Assembly (NCBI RefSeq): GCF_902506555.1 | Contig: NZ_LR732707.1 | Location: forward strand, 2,255,290 to 2,319,289 | Length of the DNA: 64,000 nt | Direction: 5' to 3' | Source: Sphingorhabdus sp. 109 | GTDB lineage: Bacteria; Pseudomonadota; Alphaproteobacteria; Sphingomonadales; Sphingomonadaceae | Part shown: piece after piece, positions 53,383 to 63,898 of the stretch | How the letters are laid out: every line of letters starts with the position of its first letter | How positions within the stretch are numbered: the first letter of the stretch is position 1 | Notes under the pieces: model-generated | Seen by the model: the letters and a program-made list of their open reading frames with translations, nothing else | The model's database searches: none | What the model was told of the DNA's origin: nothing | Translations under genes and position numbers: made by a program

Positions 53383-56300
53383 TTACAGGGTGGCAGCCTC
53401 GCCCCCTTCATTTGCAATGCCACGCGCGTCATCGCGCCTGGCGACAAGAAGATACATGGCGGGTGTTACCACCCGAGACAAGAGGGTCGAGCTGATCAGC
53501 CCGCCGATGATGATCCCCGCCAAGGGCGCATATAGTGCTCCGCCCCATAGAGCGAGCGGCGTCAAGCCGCCGATCGCCGTGATCGATGTCAGCAGCACCG
53601 GCAGGAACCGGACCTCCCCGGCTTTCTCGATCGCGTCGCGCAATTCCATCCCCTTCGCGCGCAACTGGCTGGTAAAATCGACCAGCAGAATCGAGTTTTT
53701 GATTTCGATCCCGATCAGCGCGATAAAGCCGATCAGCGCCATGACACTGAGCGAATTGCCGGTGAAATAAAGGGCGAGTATGCCGCCAAAGGTCCCCAAA
53801 GGAATGACCCCCGCCACGACGATCGTTTCCCGGAACCGCCGGAACTCGGCTACCAGCACCGCAAAGATCAGCATGAACGCGGTCAGGATCAGCGGACCGA
53901 AATTACCGAATGTTTCGCCGATTTTCTCGGCCTCGCCACCGATGGACCAGTCATAGCCTTCGGGAAATTTGATCTGCTCCAGCTGTTCCACGGCACGGTC
54001 ATTGACCGTCGAGGGAACTTCGCCGAAATCGACCTGGGCGGTAACCAGCACCGTCCTGCGCAACTGATGCCGCTGGATTTGCGGAGTGACGTTGGTCAGC
54101 TTGGGATCCGTGATCTGCGCCAGCGGCACCGGGTCGCCAGCGCGCGTGGTGACGTAAATCTTGTCCAGCACCGATATCGGCAGATTACCCTCAAACGGGA
54201 AGCGAACGGTCACCGGATAATCATCCCCTTCCTGATCCCGGAAAGAGGCCGCCTGTTCGCCGCTGATTGCCAGCCGGATAGCCCGCCGTGGCTCCCCCGA
54301 TGGAATATTGAGCAGGGCCGCCTTCTTGTCGTTCAGGCCAATGTCGAGATCGATCTTGTCCGTCTCCACCGGATTGACAATATCCCGGGCACCCGGCGTC
54401 TTGCGCAAGACATCGGCAATCTTGCCGGACAATTGCTTGAGAGTGTCCAGTTCCGGGCCGGACACCCGGATGACAATCGGCGCCTCCACCGGCGTACCGT
54501 TCTGGAAAAGTTCGATCTTCACCCGCGCGCCGGCGATCTGATCGAGCTGTTTGCGCAACCGGTCGATCATCGCCGGGCCTTCCCGGGTATCCCACTCGTC
54601 CATCACCGCCAGTACTTCGCCATAGTTGATGCGCTCGGCCCTCGGACCGACATTGTAGAAAACCTGCGGATTGCCGTTACCGATATTTTCCGCCCGTACT
54701 TTGATACTGGGTTCGGTCTCCAGAATTTTCGTCACTTCCGACACGATCCGGTCGGTACGATCAAGACTGCTGCCCTGTTCCGCTTCGACCGAAACCCGGA
54801 AATAGGGAGCGTCGGCAAAAGGAAAAAGCGAAAAGCCCAGTTTTGGTACCAGGGCAAAGGCCGAAAAGCACAGGAGCATGGCTATTAGCACCGTCTTGAC
54901 TGGCGCGCCCAAGGCGATGTGCAGGATAGGACGATAGAAGCGCTGGATATTGCCATTGACCCAGCGCAACGCGCGATTGCCTTCCGGATTTTCGTCGCGC
55001 CGCAACATGCGGCGGGCGAGGAAGGGAATCAATGACAGCGAGATGACCAGCGACGAAATGACCGTTGCGATAATCGCGATGAAGAAAGAGCGCGTATAGG
55101 CTCCGGCACCGCTGGGCAGAAACAGCAATGGTACAAAGGCCAGAACCAGAACAGCGGTAGACCCGATGACCGCCGCGCGAATTTCGAGACTGGCCTCGAT
55201 CGCCGCCTGGGTTCTGGTTTTACCCATGCGCAGATGGCGGGCAATATTCTCTGTAACAACAATGCTGTCATCGACCAGCAAGCCGAGCGAAACGATAAAT
55301 CCGGCAATTGAAAGCTGGCTGAGATTATATCCCATCGCGTATAGCACCAGCAATCCTGACGCGAGCGAGAGCGGGATCGAGATCATGACGATGCCCGAAG
55401 ACCGCAATCCAAGGGGCAAAAGTGTAAAGATCACCAAAGCAATTGCGATCGTGAAGTCGCGGGTGAGTTCGTTCAACCGCCGCTTGACGTCGCGGCTCTG
55501 GTCGAACTGCATGACCAGTTTGATGTCCGGAGGCAGGACAAGCCGCTGCTGTTCCGTCACCGCATCAAGTTCGCTTTTCAGACGCGTGACGTCGACAGCA
55601 TCTTTCTGCGTGACCGTGAGGAACACCGCCCGCTCGCCATTGTGCCGCGCCCGGTAAAGCTGTTCTTCCGCCCCCCAGTTAACCTCGGCAACGTCATCGA
55701 CCGTCAGCAGCGATCCGCTCGACGCCCGTAGCGGCAATCCGCGGATGGCATCGAGATCACGAAATGCACCGCCTGCCTCGACGTTCAACCTGCGCTCGCC
55801 GCTCTGGACCGCGCCGCCGGGCAGGTCAGCGCCGCCCAGCCGGACGGCATCGGCGACAGCACTGGCAGGAACCCGCAATTCGGAAAGACGGTCCGGTCTT
55901 ACCTCGACGCTGACTTCAGGTTGCGGGAGCCCGAATATCCGGGCTTCCCGGACACCGGAACTGCGCATGAAAATATCGGCCAAATCTTCCGCATATTTTT
56001 CCATCCGCCGCCAGGAAGCCGTTTCGCTGACCAGAGCCACTTGCATGACCGAGGCTTCGGTCGTGCGGATCTTGCGAAACTCGAGTTTCTGCAACTCGGC
56101 CGGCATATCATCGCGTATCGCGGAGACTTCCCGCACCACGTCATCGAAATAGCCGTCTACATCGCCCGACCATTGGCTGAACTCCACCCGAATGACGGTT
56201 CCGCCATCGGTGCTTGTCGAACGCACTTCAGCGATATCATCGAGGCCCTGCACCACATCTTCGATCGGCTTGGCGATCGTCTCTTCCATCTCCTGCGCAT

Positions 56301-56460
56301 CGGCACCGGGCTGAATCGCGATGATATTGACAGCGGGAATCGGGAAATGCGGATCGACGGCCTTGGGAATACCGCTGAGCGCGCTTAGCCCCAGCAACGC
56401 GAGCAGGAGAAACAGGACCGAAGAGAGCTGCCAGCGGGAAATGACGAAGCGGGCGAGCAT
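53383..56460 (-). CDS. RND efflux pump permease (AcrB-like)
   Basis: The 1025-residue protein is an HAE-type resistance-nodulation-division exporter. Two periplasmic loops of about 300 residues separate 12 membrane helices. Helix 4 carries [19 protein letters not shown], with two aspartates likely used for proton relay. The region [20 protein letters not shown] is the standard first-loop start. It is preceded by its adaptor gene and lacks an adjacent outer-membrane factor, so it probably uses a TolC-like channel encoded elsewhere. Substrates are not predictable. Confidence 0.93.
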   Translation of the reverse strand: MLARFVISRWQLSSVLFLLLALLGLSALSGIPKAVDPHFPIPAVNIIAIQPGADAQEMEETIAKPIEDVVQGLDDIAEVRSTSTDGGTVIRVEFSQWSGDVDGYFDDVVREVSAIRDDMPAELQKLEFRKIRTTEASVMQVALVSETASWRRMEKYAEDLADIFMRSSGVREARIFGLPQPEVSVEVRPDRLSELRVPASAVADAVRLGGADLPGGAVQSGERRLNVEAGGAFRDLDAIRGLPLRASSGSLLTVDDVAEVNWGAEEQLYRARHNGERAVFLTVTQKDAVDVTRLKSELDAVTEQQRLVLPPDIKLVMQFDQSRDVKRRLNELTRDFTIAIALVIFTLLPLGLRSSGIVMISIPLSLASGLLVLYAMGYNLSQLSIAGFIVSLGLLVDDSIVVTENIARHLRMGKTRTQAAIEASLEIRAAVIGSTAVLVLAFVPLLFLPSGAGAYTRSFFIAIIATVISSLVISLSLIPFLARRMLRRDENPEGNRALRWVNGNIQRFYRPILHIALGAPVKTVLIAMLLCFSAFALVPKLGFSLFPFADAPYFRVSVEAEQGSSLDRTDRIVSEVTKILETEPSIKVRAENIGNGNPQVFYNVGPRAERINYGEVLAVMDEWDTREGPAMIDRLRKQLDQIAGARVKIELFQNGTPVEAPIVIRVSGPELDTLKQLSGKIADVLRKTPGARDIVNPVETDKIDLDIGLNDKKAALLNIPSGEPRRAIRLAISGEQAASFRDQEGDDYPVTVRFPFEGNLPISVLDKIYVTTRAGDPVPLAQITDPKLTNVTPQIQRHQLRRTVLVTAQVDFGEVPSTVNDRAVEQLEQIKFPEGYDWSIGGEAEKIGETFGNFGPLILTAFMLIFAVLVAEFRRFRETIVVAGVIPLGTFGGILALYFTGNSLSVMALIGFIALIGIEIKNSILLVDFTSQLRAKGMELRDAIEKAGEVRFLPVLLTSITAIGGLTPLALWGGALYAPLAGIIIGGLISSTLLSRVVTPAMYLLVARRDDARGIANEGGEAATL

Positions 56461-56496
56461 CTCAGACCCGGATATCCCTATGGTGGCATGTCCTGA

Positions 56497-57549
56497 TCAT
56501 CGCACCCGCCGGATCGGCTTTATCAAATCGCCGTTCCTAAGCTTCTCAACGCCCCGGCTCACAATCGTCTCGCCGGCCTTCAGACCGGCCAGAATTTCCA
56601 GATTCCTGTCGGTCAGCTTGCCAATCTGGACATTTCTCTGCTGCACCCGATCCTTTTCATCAACCACGAAGACCAGGCCTTCACCGGTGCGGACACCGAA
56701 AATTGCATTGGCCGGGATGACGAAAGCCGCCCTGCCCTCCCGGGGCACCTGCACTTCGACCATGCCCAGCTGACCGGAACGCAGACGATCGCTGGCCGGG
56801 AGCAGAAAATTCACTTCGAACGTTCCGGTCCGCTCGTCTGCCCGCCCGTCCTTTTCGCTGACCACCGCATCCAGTGGCTCGTCGGAAACTGCGGACAGCA
56901 AGACCTTGGCCGGCATGCGGACGCTGATACGGGCAGCATCGGCATCGGTCATCGGCACTCGCAGCACAAATCCCTTGTCGATTTCGCCCAGCACCAGCGC
57001 GGTCGTACCCGCAGTCACGATCTGCCCGGCATCGATATTACGGGACAGAATGATCCCGCTGCTCGGCGCGCGAATATAGGAAGTGCGGCTGGCAAATTCC
57101 GTGGCCTCGATCTGGGCGCGGGCAACGCGTGCGGCCGCTTCCGACTGCTCCAGCCGGGATTTGGTCACCCAGCCGTCTTTGTACAATTTCTCGATGCGGT
57201 CATATTCCGCTTCGGCACGATCACGCTCCGCGCGCGCCGCGCTCAGATCCGCGGCAACCGTGCTGCCATCCAGCGCTGCCAGAATCGCACCCCGCTTGAC
57301 CCGGTCACCTTCTTCATAACGGACGGAAGCTACTTTGCCGTCCGTTGTAAAACCCAGTGCCGTTTCGCGGCGCAAGCGAACGGTGCCGGCGGCGTTTAGA
57401 ATTTCATTCTCGCTGGCCGGCTGGACCGTTGCCACAGCTGCCGGAATCGGCTCGGTTGAACTGGGTTTTGCTTCCGGCTCGCTGACGCTGCACCCGGTCA
57501 CAACGACCAGACTGCTCAAAATCGATATTAACGTCCTGCCAAGCGTCAT
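56497..57549 (-). CDS. RND efflux periplasmic adaptor lipoprotein
   Basis: This 350-residue membrane-fusion protein links the pump to an outer-membrane channel. The N-terminus has a lipobox VVVTGC, followed by the barrel-sandwich domain (FTTDGKVASVRYEEGDRVKR), an alpha hairpin (SAARAERDRAEAEYDRIEKL) and the C-terminal beta parts. I chose the ATG at 57549 over a GTG at 57564. It opens the operon pump-msrA-galU; the gap to the pump start is 36 bases. Confidence 0.92.
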   Translation of the reverse strand: MTLGRTLISILSSLVVVTGCSVSEPEAKPSSTEPIPAAVATVQPASENEILNAAGTVRLRRETALGFTTDGKVASVRYEEGDRVKRGAILAALDGSTVAADLSAARAERDRAEAEYDRIEKLYKDGWVTKSRLEQSEAAARVARAQIEATEFASRTSYIRAPSSGIILSRNIDAGQIVTAGTTALVLGEIDKGFVLRVPMTDADAARISVRMPAKVLLSAVSDEPLDAVVSEKDGRADERTGTFEVNFLLPASDRLRSGQLGMVEVQVPREGRAAFVIPANAIFGVRTGEGLVFVVDEKDRVQQRNVQIGKLTDRNLEILAGLKAGETIVSRGVEKLRNGDLIKPIRRVR

Positions 57550-57633
57550 ATTGCGCACTACCACCCCTGCTCAATTTGTCTTAAGTCGCTATCGGACAGG
57601 GACCAACAGAAAAATTGTGAAATAGAACCAAAA

Positions 57634-57659
57634 AGGGCCGGATTTCGCAAACCGGCCCT
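57634..57659 (-). terminator. Rho-independent terminator after aqpZ
   Basis: An 8-base stem (57634-57641 with 57652-57659, loop of ten) has a run of five A on its left side, a T run on the minus strand. It follows the aquaporin stop by 26 bases in the minus direction. It separates the aquaporin transcript from the efflux operon. Confidence 0.82.
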
Positions 57660-57685
57660 CTAAATGTGTTATTATAGAGTCAGTG

Positions 57686-58408
57686 TTAATTTTCTGTGCC
57701 GACGATCTCCTGGCCGGAACCGCCCATGATCTTGTAAACGATACCCGCCAATATTGCGCCGACAATCGGCGCGAGCCAGAATATCCACAATTGAGTCAAG
57801 GCAATGCCACCTTCGATCAGCGCGGGCCCGGTGCTTCTCGCCGGATTGACCGAGGTGTTGGTCACCGGAATGCTGATCAGGTGAATCAGCGTCAGTCCGA
57901 GCCCGATCGCGAGCGGCGCGAAGCCTGCCGGTGCCCGACCATCGGTGGCACCGAGGATGATCATCAGGAAGAAGAAAGTCAGCAATATTTCGATCGCGAT
58001 GCCTGAACCGATTGCGAAACCGCCGGGCGAATGTTCGCTAACACCGTTCGAGGCCAGACCGTTTACCGCAAGACTGTAATCCGCATTTCCGGAAGCAACC
58101 AGATAGAGAGCCGCAGCAGCAATGGTCGCGCCTGCAACCTGTGCGATAATATAGACCGGAATTTCCTGAGCAGGAAAGCGTCCGCCCATCCAGAGGCCGA
58201 TAGTGACAGCCGGATTGAGATGGCACCCGCTGATATGGCCAATAGCATATGCCATGGTGACGACGGTCAGGCCGAAAGCAAGCGAAACCCCCAGAAGACC
58301 GATGCCGACTTCGGGAAAGGCTGCCGAAATCACAGCGCTCCCGCATCCCCCGAATACAAGCCAGAAAGTTCCCAGAAACTCGGCCAAAGACTTTTGCAAT
58401 ACGGTCAT
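57686..58408 (-). CDS. aqpZ: Aquaporin Z-like water channel
   Basis: This 240-residue channel of the MIP family has six helices and two NPA half-helices: HLNPAVT near residue 64 and SVNPARS near 184. The selectivity-filter region ([10 protein letters not shown]; arginine after the second NPA; no large Asp insertion as in GlpF) favours water over glycerol. The ATG at 58408 fits homologues and is followed by [19 protein letters not shown]. The gene stands alone on its strand with its own terminator. Confidence 0.92.
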   Translation of the reverse strand: MTVLQKSLAEFLGTFWLVFGGCGSAVISAAFPEVGIGLLGVSLAFGLTVVTMAYAIGHISGCHLNPAVTIGLWMGGRFPAQEIPVYIIAQVAGATIAAAALYLVASGNADYSLAVNGLASNGVSEHSPGGFAIGSGIAIEILLTFFFLMIILGATDGRAPAGFAPLAIGLGLTLIHLISIPVTNTSVNPARSTGPALIEGGIALTQLWIFWLAPIVGAILAGIVYKIMGGSGQEIVGTEN

Positions 58409-58524
58409 GATATTTCTCCCACTGCGGTCAAGACGCAGCATGAGCCCGGACCATATCGGGTTATCCTATGGCGGATATCCGGTTTCTCCAAGGCAACCGC
58501 CTGTAATGTTATGTAAAATGCGCG

Positions 58525-59484
58525 CTATTTCGGGCTTGCCGCGCGACGCAACCGGTCGTTCAGTGCTATTCCTATGCCGTTGTCGGTGATCGGAGCGACG
58601 GCAATTCCGGCTTTTGAACTGGCATCGGCCTCGTGGAGAGCAGCAAACAATTGACTGGCGGCTTCTGCAAGATCGCCATCCGGTGACAGGTTCCGGTCTC
58701 CGGGTACAGGCCCGAAACCGATATGATATTCATCCGCAGTGGCGGTCTCCGCATCGAGGCGCAGCGACTTCGAGGGTGCATAATGCGACAGCATTTGTCC
58801 TGGAGCCTCAATTAGGTCCGTCTTCGCCAGAAGCGGCGCTGTGCCGGCAATTGCTTCCAGTTGCGCCTGCGTTACCGGACCAGGGCGTAATATTCGGTAA
58901 TTCCCACCGGCAACGGCGACGATCGTGGACTCAATTCCCCGCTGGCATGGACCACCATCCAATATCATCGGTGCATTCCCGCCCAGACTGCGTGCGACGT
59001 GATCCGCCGTTGTCGGACTTATCCCGCCGCTGCGATTAGCCGAAGGCGCAGCCAGGTAGAGTCCTGATTCTTCGAGCAACTGCCGCATGACCGGATGCGC
59101 AGGGCAACGCAGGGCGATCGTCTCGAGACCGGCGGTAACGGCCGCCGTCACCGGGCAATCTTTGCCCTTCGGAACCACGAGGGTCAACGGCCCTGGCCAG
59201 AACTCTCCGGCGAAACGTAGCGCGAGTCCGTTCAATCGCCCGATTGATCGGGCCGCTGCGATATCCGGTACATGCACGATCAACGGGTTGAAATCCGGAC
59301 GGCCTTTTGTCCGGTAAATCTCTGCCACGGCGACTGCATTGGTCGAATCGGCAGCCAGACCATAGACCGTTTCCGTGGGCACAGCGACCAGTCCGCCCGC
59401 ACGCAAGCGGGCCGCAGCCTCGCCAATCGTCGCCTTGCCGTAACGACGTGCTTCACCGCCAATATGATCATTTGAGCCTGACAT
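58525..59484 (-). CDS. L-threonylcarbamoyladenylate synthase (Sua5 type)
   Basis: Sua5 makes threonylcarbamoyl-AMP for the t6A modification of tRNAs that read ANN codons. The 319-residue length includes the YrdC domain (about 15-210) and the C-terminal Sua5 domain, unlike the shorter TsaC. Key motifs are VAVPTETVYGLAADSTN near residue 35 and YRTKGRPDFNPLIVHV. The ATP-binding SANRSGGISPTTADHV is also clear. It is divergent from the acyl-CoA dehydrogenase gene, with 52 bases between them. Confidence 0.94.
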   Translation of the reverse strand: MSGSNDHIGGEARRYGKATIGEAAARLRAGGLVAVPTETVYGLAADSTNAVAVAEIYRTKGRPDFNPLIVHVPDIAAARSIGRLNGLALRFAGEFWPGPLTLVVPKGKDCPVTAAVTAGLETIALRCPAHPVMRQLLEESGLYLAAPSANRSGGISPTTADHVARSLGGNAPMILDGGPCQRGIESTIVAVAGGNYRILRPGPVTQAQLEAIAGTAPLLAKTDLIEAPGQMLSHYAPSKSLRLDAETATADEYHIGFGPVPGDRNLSPDGDLAEAASQLFAALHEADASSKAGIAVAPITDNGIGIALNDRLRRAASPK

Positions 59485-59536
59485 GACCCTGCGCTATAGC
59501 CCAGCGGAAAATCAGGCAACAACGGATAGCAATTAG

Positions 59537-61288
59537 ATGAGTTTTACAGCCCCCGGTCGCGAACAGAATTTTGTCCTCAAACATATCGCCGGGATTGGCG
59601 ACCTTGCGACCCATGACCGCTTTGCCGGTGCGAGCGAAGATATGGTTGAAGCGATCGTCGAAGGTATCGGACAATTTGCCGCGGGCGAATTTGCTCCGCT
59701 CAACAGGATCGGCGACACCGTCGGAGCCCGCTGGAACGAAGGCAATGTGACCTTGCCGGATGGCTTCAAGGAAGCTTATGCACAATTCGTCGAAGGCGGC
59801 TGGGCATCAATTGACGGACCGGAAGATTTTGGCGGACAGGGGCTGCCCTATTCGCTCTCGGCGCTGATCCTCGAGACCTGCGGCGCGGCCAATTTCGCGT
59901 TCACCCTCTGCCCGATGCTCAGCTTTGGCGCGATCGAGGCGATTCATGTCCACGGTTCCGACGAGCAGAAAGCGCAATATCTGCCCAATCTGATTTCCGG
60001 TGCCTGGACCGGCACGATGAACCTGACCGAGCCGCAGGCCGGCTCCGATGTCGGCGCTCTGCGTTCGACCGCCGAACCGATTACCGAGGGCGAACATGCC
60101 GGCAAATACCGGATCAAGGGGCAGAAAATCTATATCACCTTTGGCGAACATGAACTGACCGACAATATTATCCATCTTGTGCTTGCCCGCACGCCCGGAG
60201 CGCCGGAAGGCACGCGCGGCATTTCCCTGTTCATCGTACCCAAATATCATCTGGATGCGAATGGCAATCCCGGTGCGCCCAATGATGTGACCTGTGTATC
60301 GATCGAACACAAGATCGGTATTCACGCTTCGCCGACATGCGTCATGGCTTATGGCGAACAGGACGAATGTATCGGCGAGATGATCGGCGGCGAATTTGGC
60401 GGCATGAAGGCGATGTTCACGATGATGAACAACGCCCGTATCAACGTCGGCTCGCAAGGCGTGCAGATCGCCGAACGCGCCACCCAGCAGGCCTGCCATT
60501 ATGCCACGGAACGGGTCCAGTCGGCCCGCGCCGGAAGCGGTAGCAAGGAACCGGTTGCGATTATCGAACATCCCGATGTCCGGCGGATGCTGCTCCGGTC
60601 CAAGGCGCTGACGCAGGCTGCCCGTGCCCTGCTCTATTACGCAACGTCGAGCGTGGACCGCGCTACCCTCGGCATCGAGGGAGCCAAGTCCCGCGCCGAA
60701 ATCCTGACACCGCTGATCAAGGGCTATGGCACGGATATCGGCAATGAAGTCGCGTCTATTGGCGTACAGGTGCACGGCGGGATGGGCTTCATCGAAGAAA
60801 CCGGTGCCGGCCAGCATTTCCGCGACGCCCGGATCGCGCCGATCTACGAAGGCACCAACGGCATCCAGGCCGCCGATCTGGTTGGCCGGAAACTGGGTCT
60901 GGATGGCGGCGAGGCGATGAAGACATTTATCACCGAAATCCGCAACGAGGCGAAGGATGAAGAGAACCTGCTGGCGCTTGCCGACAGCTGCGAGAATATC
61001 AGGCAGTGGATGGCGAGCGGCGATGCGTCGATTGATGACCGGCTGGCGGGAAGCTATGCCTTCATGACCATGCTGGCGACCGCGACCTGTGGCATGCTGA
61101 TGAAAAAACAGCACCGGATTGCCTCGGCCGAACTGGGCGATGGCAACGATGTGTTTCTCAAGGCCAAGCTGGTCACAACCCGCTATTATCTGGATCATAT
61201 TGTTCCCGAAGCGCTCGGCCTGGAGGCTGCGGCCAAAGGTGGCGCGGATATATTGTACAGTCTGAGTAGCACCGATCTGGCGGGCTAA
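59537..61288 (+). CDS. Acyl-CoA dehydrogenase, long C-terminal type
   Basis: This 583-residue flavoprotein oxidises an acyl-CoA thioester. The usual FAD and substrate motifs are present (WTGTMNLTEPQAGSDVGALR; VHGGMGFIEETGAGQHFRDARI). The additional C-terminal domain places it with DmdC-like and other large dehydrogenases rather than short-chain ones. The catalytic base is probably a Glu in APIYEGTNGIQA. Its TAA overlaps the ATG of the DUF815 gene. Whether the substrate is a fatty acid or methylmercaptopropionyl-CoA cannot be told from the sequence. Confidence 0.9.
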   Translation: MSFTAPGREQNFVLKHIAGIGDLATHDRFAGASEDMVEAIVEGIGQFAAGEFAPLNRIGDTVGARWNEGNVTLPDGFKEAYAQFVEGGWASIDGPEDFGGQGLPYSLSALILETCGAANFAFTLCPMLSFGAIEAIHVHGSDEQKAQYLPNLISGAWTGTMNLTEPQAGSDVGALRSTAEPITEGEHAGKYRIKGQKIYITFGEHELTDNIIHLVLARTPGAPEGTRGISLFIVPKYHLDANGNPGAPNDVTCVSIEHKIGIHASPTCVMAYGEQDECIGEMIGGEFGGMKAMFTMMNNARINVGSQGVQIAERATQQACHYATERVQSARAGSGSKEPVAIIEHPDVRRMLLRSKALTQAARALLYYATSSVDRATLGIEGAKSRAEILTPLIKGYGTDIGNEVASIGVQVHGGMGFIEETGAGQHFRDARIAPIYEGTNGIQAADLVGRKLGLDGGEAMKTFITEIRNEAKDEENLLALADSCENIRQWMASGDASIDDRLAGSYAFMTMLATATCGMLMKKQHRIASAELGDGNDVFLKAKLVTTRYYLDHIVPEALGLEAAAKGGADILYSLSSTDLAG

Positions 61289-62121
61289 TGATGGCTGATA
61301 TCGGTAACAGGGAACTGCTGGAGCGGATTGCCGATGCGCTAGAGCGGATAGCACCACCAACCATCAGCGCAAGTGATCTATCCTCGGGCGACGCGTTTCT
61401 TTGGGACGGGCTTGCTCCCCAAGCCATTGCAGCTTTCGACCCGACCGACATCGATTTGCTGACCGGGATCGACACACAGAAGACCCGTCTGCTGGACAAT
61501 ACGAAGCGTCACGCGCAGGGTCATGCTGCGCATGATGTGCTGCTATGGGGTTCCCGTGGCATGGGCAAATCAGCGCTCGCCAAGGCGGTGGTCCGGACGC
61601 TGCAGAAGCAGGGTGAAGACATTGCCCTGATCGAGGCGCCGTCGGATCATCTGGAGACGCTGCCGGCGCTGTTCACCCTGCTGGCATCGACCAGACGGCG
61701 GTTTGTCATATTTATCGATGATATCGGATTTTCAGAGGGTAGCAGCGAACCGCGCACGCTACGGTCGATGCTGGAAGGCGGAGCCAGCCAGCGGCCGGCC
61801 AATGTGCGCCTCTTTGTCACCTCGAACCGCCGCCACATCGTACCGCGCCAGATGAGCGAGCAGGACGATCCGGTAAACCCGCGCGACGCGGTCGATGATC
61901 AGTTGGCGCTTTCCGACCGTTTCGGTCTGCGGCTCGGCTTCCACGCCGCATCACAGGAGGACTATCTCGCCATTATCGCCCGCTATGCCGGGGTCCACGG
62001 GCTGGAATTCGATCGCGAGGATGCCCTGCTCTGGGCGAAGCAGCGCGGCAGCCGGTCGGGCCGGGTAGCGTGGCAATATATTGTCGAATTGGCCGGACGC
62101 GCCGGCACCAGCCTGACCTGA
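61288..62121 (+). CDS. DUF815 AAA-like ATPase
   Basis: The 277-residue protein has a Walker A at GSRGMGKSALAK (residues about 86-97) and a Walker B at FVIFIDDIGFSEG near 140, with a sensor-like NVRLFVTSNRRHI. This is the DUF815 family of ATPases of unknown function, widespread in proteobacteria. ATG shares bases with the preceding TAA (TAATG), so the pair is translationally coupled. An alternative ATG is the next codon. A role alongside the acyl-CoA dehydrogenase is not established. Confidence 0.88.
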   Translation: MMADIGNRELLERIADALERIAPPTISASDLSSGDAFLWDGLAPQAIAAFDPTDIDLLTGIDTQKTRLLDNTKRHAQGHAAHDVLLWGSRGMGKSALAKAVVRTLQKQGEDIALIEAPSDHLETLPALFTLLASTRRRFVIFIDDIGFSEGSSEPRTLRSMLEGGASQRPANVRLFVTSNRRHIVPRQMSEQDDPVNPRDAVDDQLALSDRFGLRLGFHAASQEDYLAIIARYAGVHGLEFDREDALLWAKQRGSRSGRVAWQYIVELAGRAGTSLT

Positions 62122-62122
62122 T

Positions 62123-63481
62123 CTATTCTTCCAACGCTGCGGCCGGTTTGGCCGCATCTTTGCGCGACACCCGCCAGATGATACCGCCGACGTCATCGCT
62201 GACCAGCAAGGCACCGGTCTGGTCAAAAGCAACCATCGTCGGGCGACCACGGGCCTGCTGGTCCTCGTCAACGAAACCGCTCAAAATGGTGAGCGGCTTG
62301 CCTTCGGGCTCACCGCGCTGATTGAAATTGACATAGATGACATCATAGCCGGACAAAGGCTGACGGTTCCATGAACCATGTCGTGCAACCACCGCGCCGG
62401 TGGCAAAGGGCTTGCCCAGCGCCTGGCCATGGGAAAAGGCGAGTCCCAGCGGTGCGACATGCGCGCCAAGCGCGTAGTCCGGACGCCGCTCATATTGCCG
62501 GTGATCAAGATTTTTCGGATCAACCCGAGGGTCGACATGACCGCCCCAGAAATGCCAGGGCCAACCATAATGCGCGCCCCAGCGGACTTCGGTCAGATAG
62601 TCGGGCACCATGTCGCTGCCCAGCATGTCGCGTTCGTTGACCACTGTGTAGAATTTGTCGGTCCCGGGCAGATAGGCCATGCCCACCGGGTTGCGCATGC
62701 CATCAGCGTAGATGGACTTCTTGTTAGTTGCGAGCTCGACCTGCAAAATGGCGGCACGCTGCTTTTCTACATCCATTCTGTTTTCGCCGATATTGCTGTT
62801 CGAACCGACCGAAATATAGAGATATTTGCCATCCTGACTGGCCAGCAGATCGCGGGTCCAGTGATTGTTCGGCGCCTTCGCGTTCAGATTGGCCACCTTG
62901 CGGCCTTCGGCGGTTATTTTCGTATCGCCTTCCACATAGGGATAGGCATAGACCGCATCGGTGTTGGCAACATAGAGCGTGTCATCAATCAGCGCCATGC
63001 CGAACGGGGAATTGAGATTTTCCAGAAAGGCGAATGTCTCGTCCACCTGACCGTCCTTGTCGCTGTCGCGCAGCAGGCTGATCCGGTTGGCCGATTCGGT
63101 TCCTGCTCCGGCCTTGCTCATCAGATTGCGCATCACCCAGCCTTCAATCCCCTTGTTGGTGCGTGGCGGGCTGTTCGTTTCTGCCACCAGCAGGTCACCA
63201 TTGGGCAGGCGGAACATGCTGCGCGGATGGTCCAGCCCTTCGGCAAAGCGCTCGACAATGAATCCTTCGGCGGCAACCGGCCCCTCGCCTTCGCCCCAGG
63301 GCGAAGCTTTGGCAATATTAATGGTCGGGAATTTTTCCGTACGGACGTTGGTGAGATCCGGTTCCACGCCTGTGGTAGCTTCAAGCGGCAAGCGGGCAGT
63401 ATCGCCACGGGTGAAATAATATCCTGCACCGATTCCCAGGACGACAAGCAGAATCGCGATATTTCTAATATGTTTCAGCAT
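62123..63481 (-). CDS. PQQ-dependent sugar/sorbosone dehydrogenase-like propeller protein
   Basis: This 452-residue protein has an N-terminal membrane anchor (residues about 5-25) and a six-bladed propeller related to soluble glucose and L-sorbosone dehydrogenases. Motifs include FAEGLDHPRSMFRLPNGDLLVAE, YADGMRNPVGMAYLP, WGAHYGWPWHFWGGH and ARHGSWNRQPLSGYDV. A PQQ or metal-binding role is inferred; its substrate is unknown. It converges on the DUF815 gene. It is a distant paralogue of the lipoprotein at 5984-7150. Confidence 0.83.
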   Translation of the reverse strand: MLKHIRNIAILLVVLGIGAGYYFTRGDTARLPLEATTGVEPDLTNVRTEKFPTINIAKASPWGEGEGPVAAEGFIVERFAEGLDHPRSMFRLPNGDLLVAETNSPPRTNKGIEGWVMRNLMSKAGAGTESANRISLLRDSDKDGQVDETFAFLENLNSPFGMALIDDTLYVANTDAVYAYPYVEGDTKITAEGRKVANLNAKAPNNHWTRDLLASQDGKYLYISVGSNSNIGENRMDVEKQRAAILQVELATNKKSIYADGMRNPVGMAYLPGTDKFYTVVNERDMLGSDMVPDYLTEVRWGAHYGWPWHFWGGHVDPRVDPKNLDHRQYERRPDYALGAHVAPLGLAFSHGQALGKPFATGAVVARHGSWNRQPLSGYDVIYVNFNQRGEPEGKPLTILSGFVDEDQQARGRPTMVAFDQTGALLVSDDVGGIIWRVSRKDAAKPAAALEE

Positions 63482-63532
63482 GGGCCGATAATAGGTGGCG
63501 TCAATCGTCCTGACAAGCGCGCTCTGAAATGC

Positions 63533-63736
63533 TCAGCGGCCCTTCCACCAGATCAACAGCGCCGCCAGCACGCCCAGCGCCAGACCGGCCAGCAAACCGG
63601 CAGAGGGCTGCCCCATAAAGCCGCCGACAACAGCGCCGGCGATCGCGCCAATCGCAATGAATATACCGCCGCCGCTGCGGTTTTTGGCGCCGCGACTGGA
63701 AGAATTGGAAGCATGTTTCGGAGTTTCTGGATTCAT
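63533..63736 (-). CDS. Small glycine-rich membrane protein, 67 residues
   Basis: A charged and Ser/Asn-rich N-terminus (about 25 residues) is followed by two hydrophobic helices rich in Gly and Ala (GGGIFIAIGAIAGAVVGGFMG and LLAGLALGVLAALLIWW). These contain GxxxG-like packing motifs, so the protein is a small envelope protein, likely with both helices in the inner membrane. No family name is offered. It lies upstream of the sugar dehydrogenase and on the same strand, with a 51-base gap. Confidence 0.68.
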   Translation of the reverse strand: MNPETPKHASNSSSRGAKNRSGGGIFIAIGAIAGAVVGGFMGQPSAGLLAGLALGVLAALLIWWKGR

Positions 63737-63898
63737 GGCCGCTGCCCTAAACCACTACGCCATGATTGGCTAGCGCTTCCCGCCAGGCTTATGCTTAACC
63801 TTCCGGTAACCCTGCCTTTTGAAGATATTTCTACCGGTCAACCGTAGAGCTCGTTGTCAGGCAGGAGACGAAGAGGTCTCCCGAAACAGGAGCCAAAG

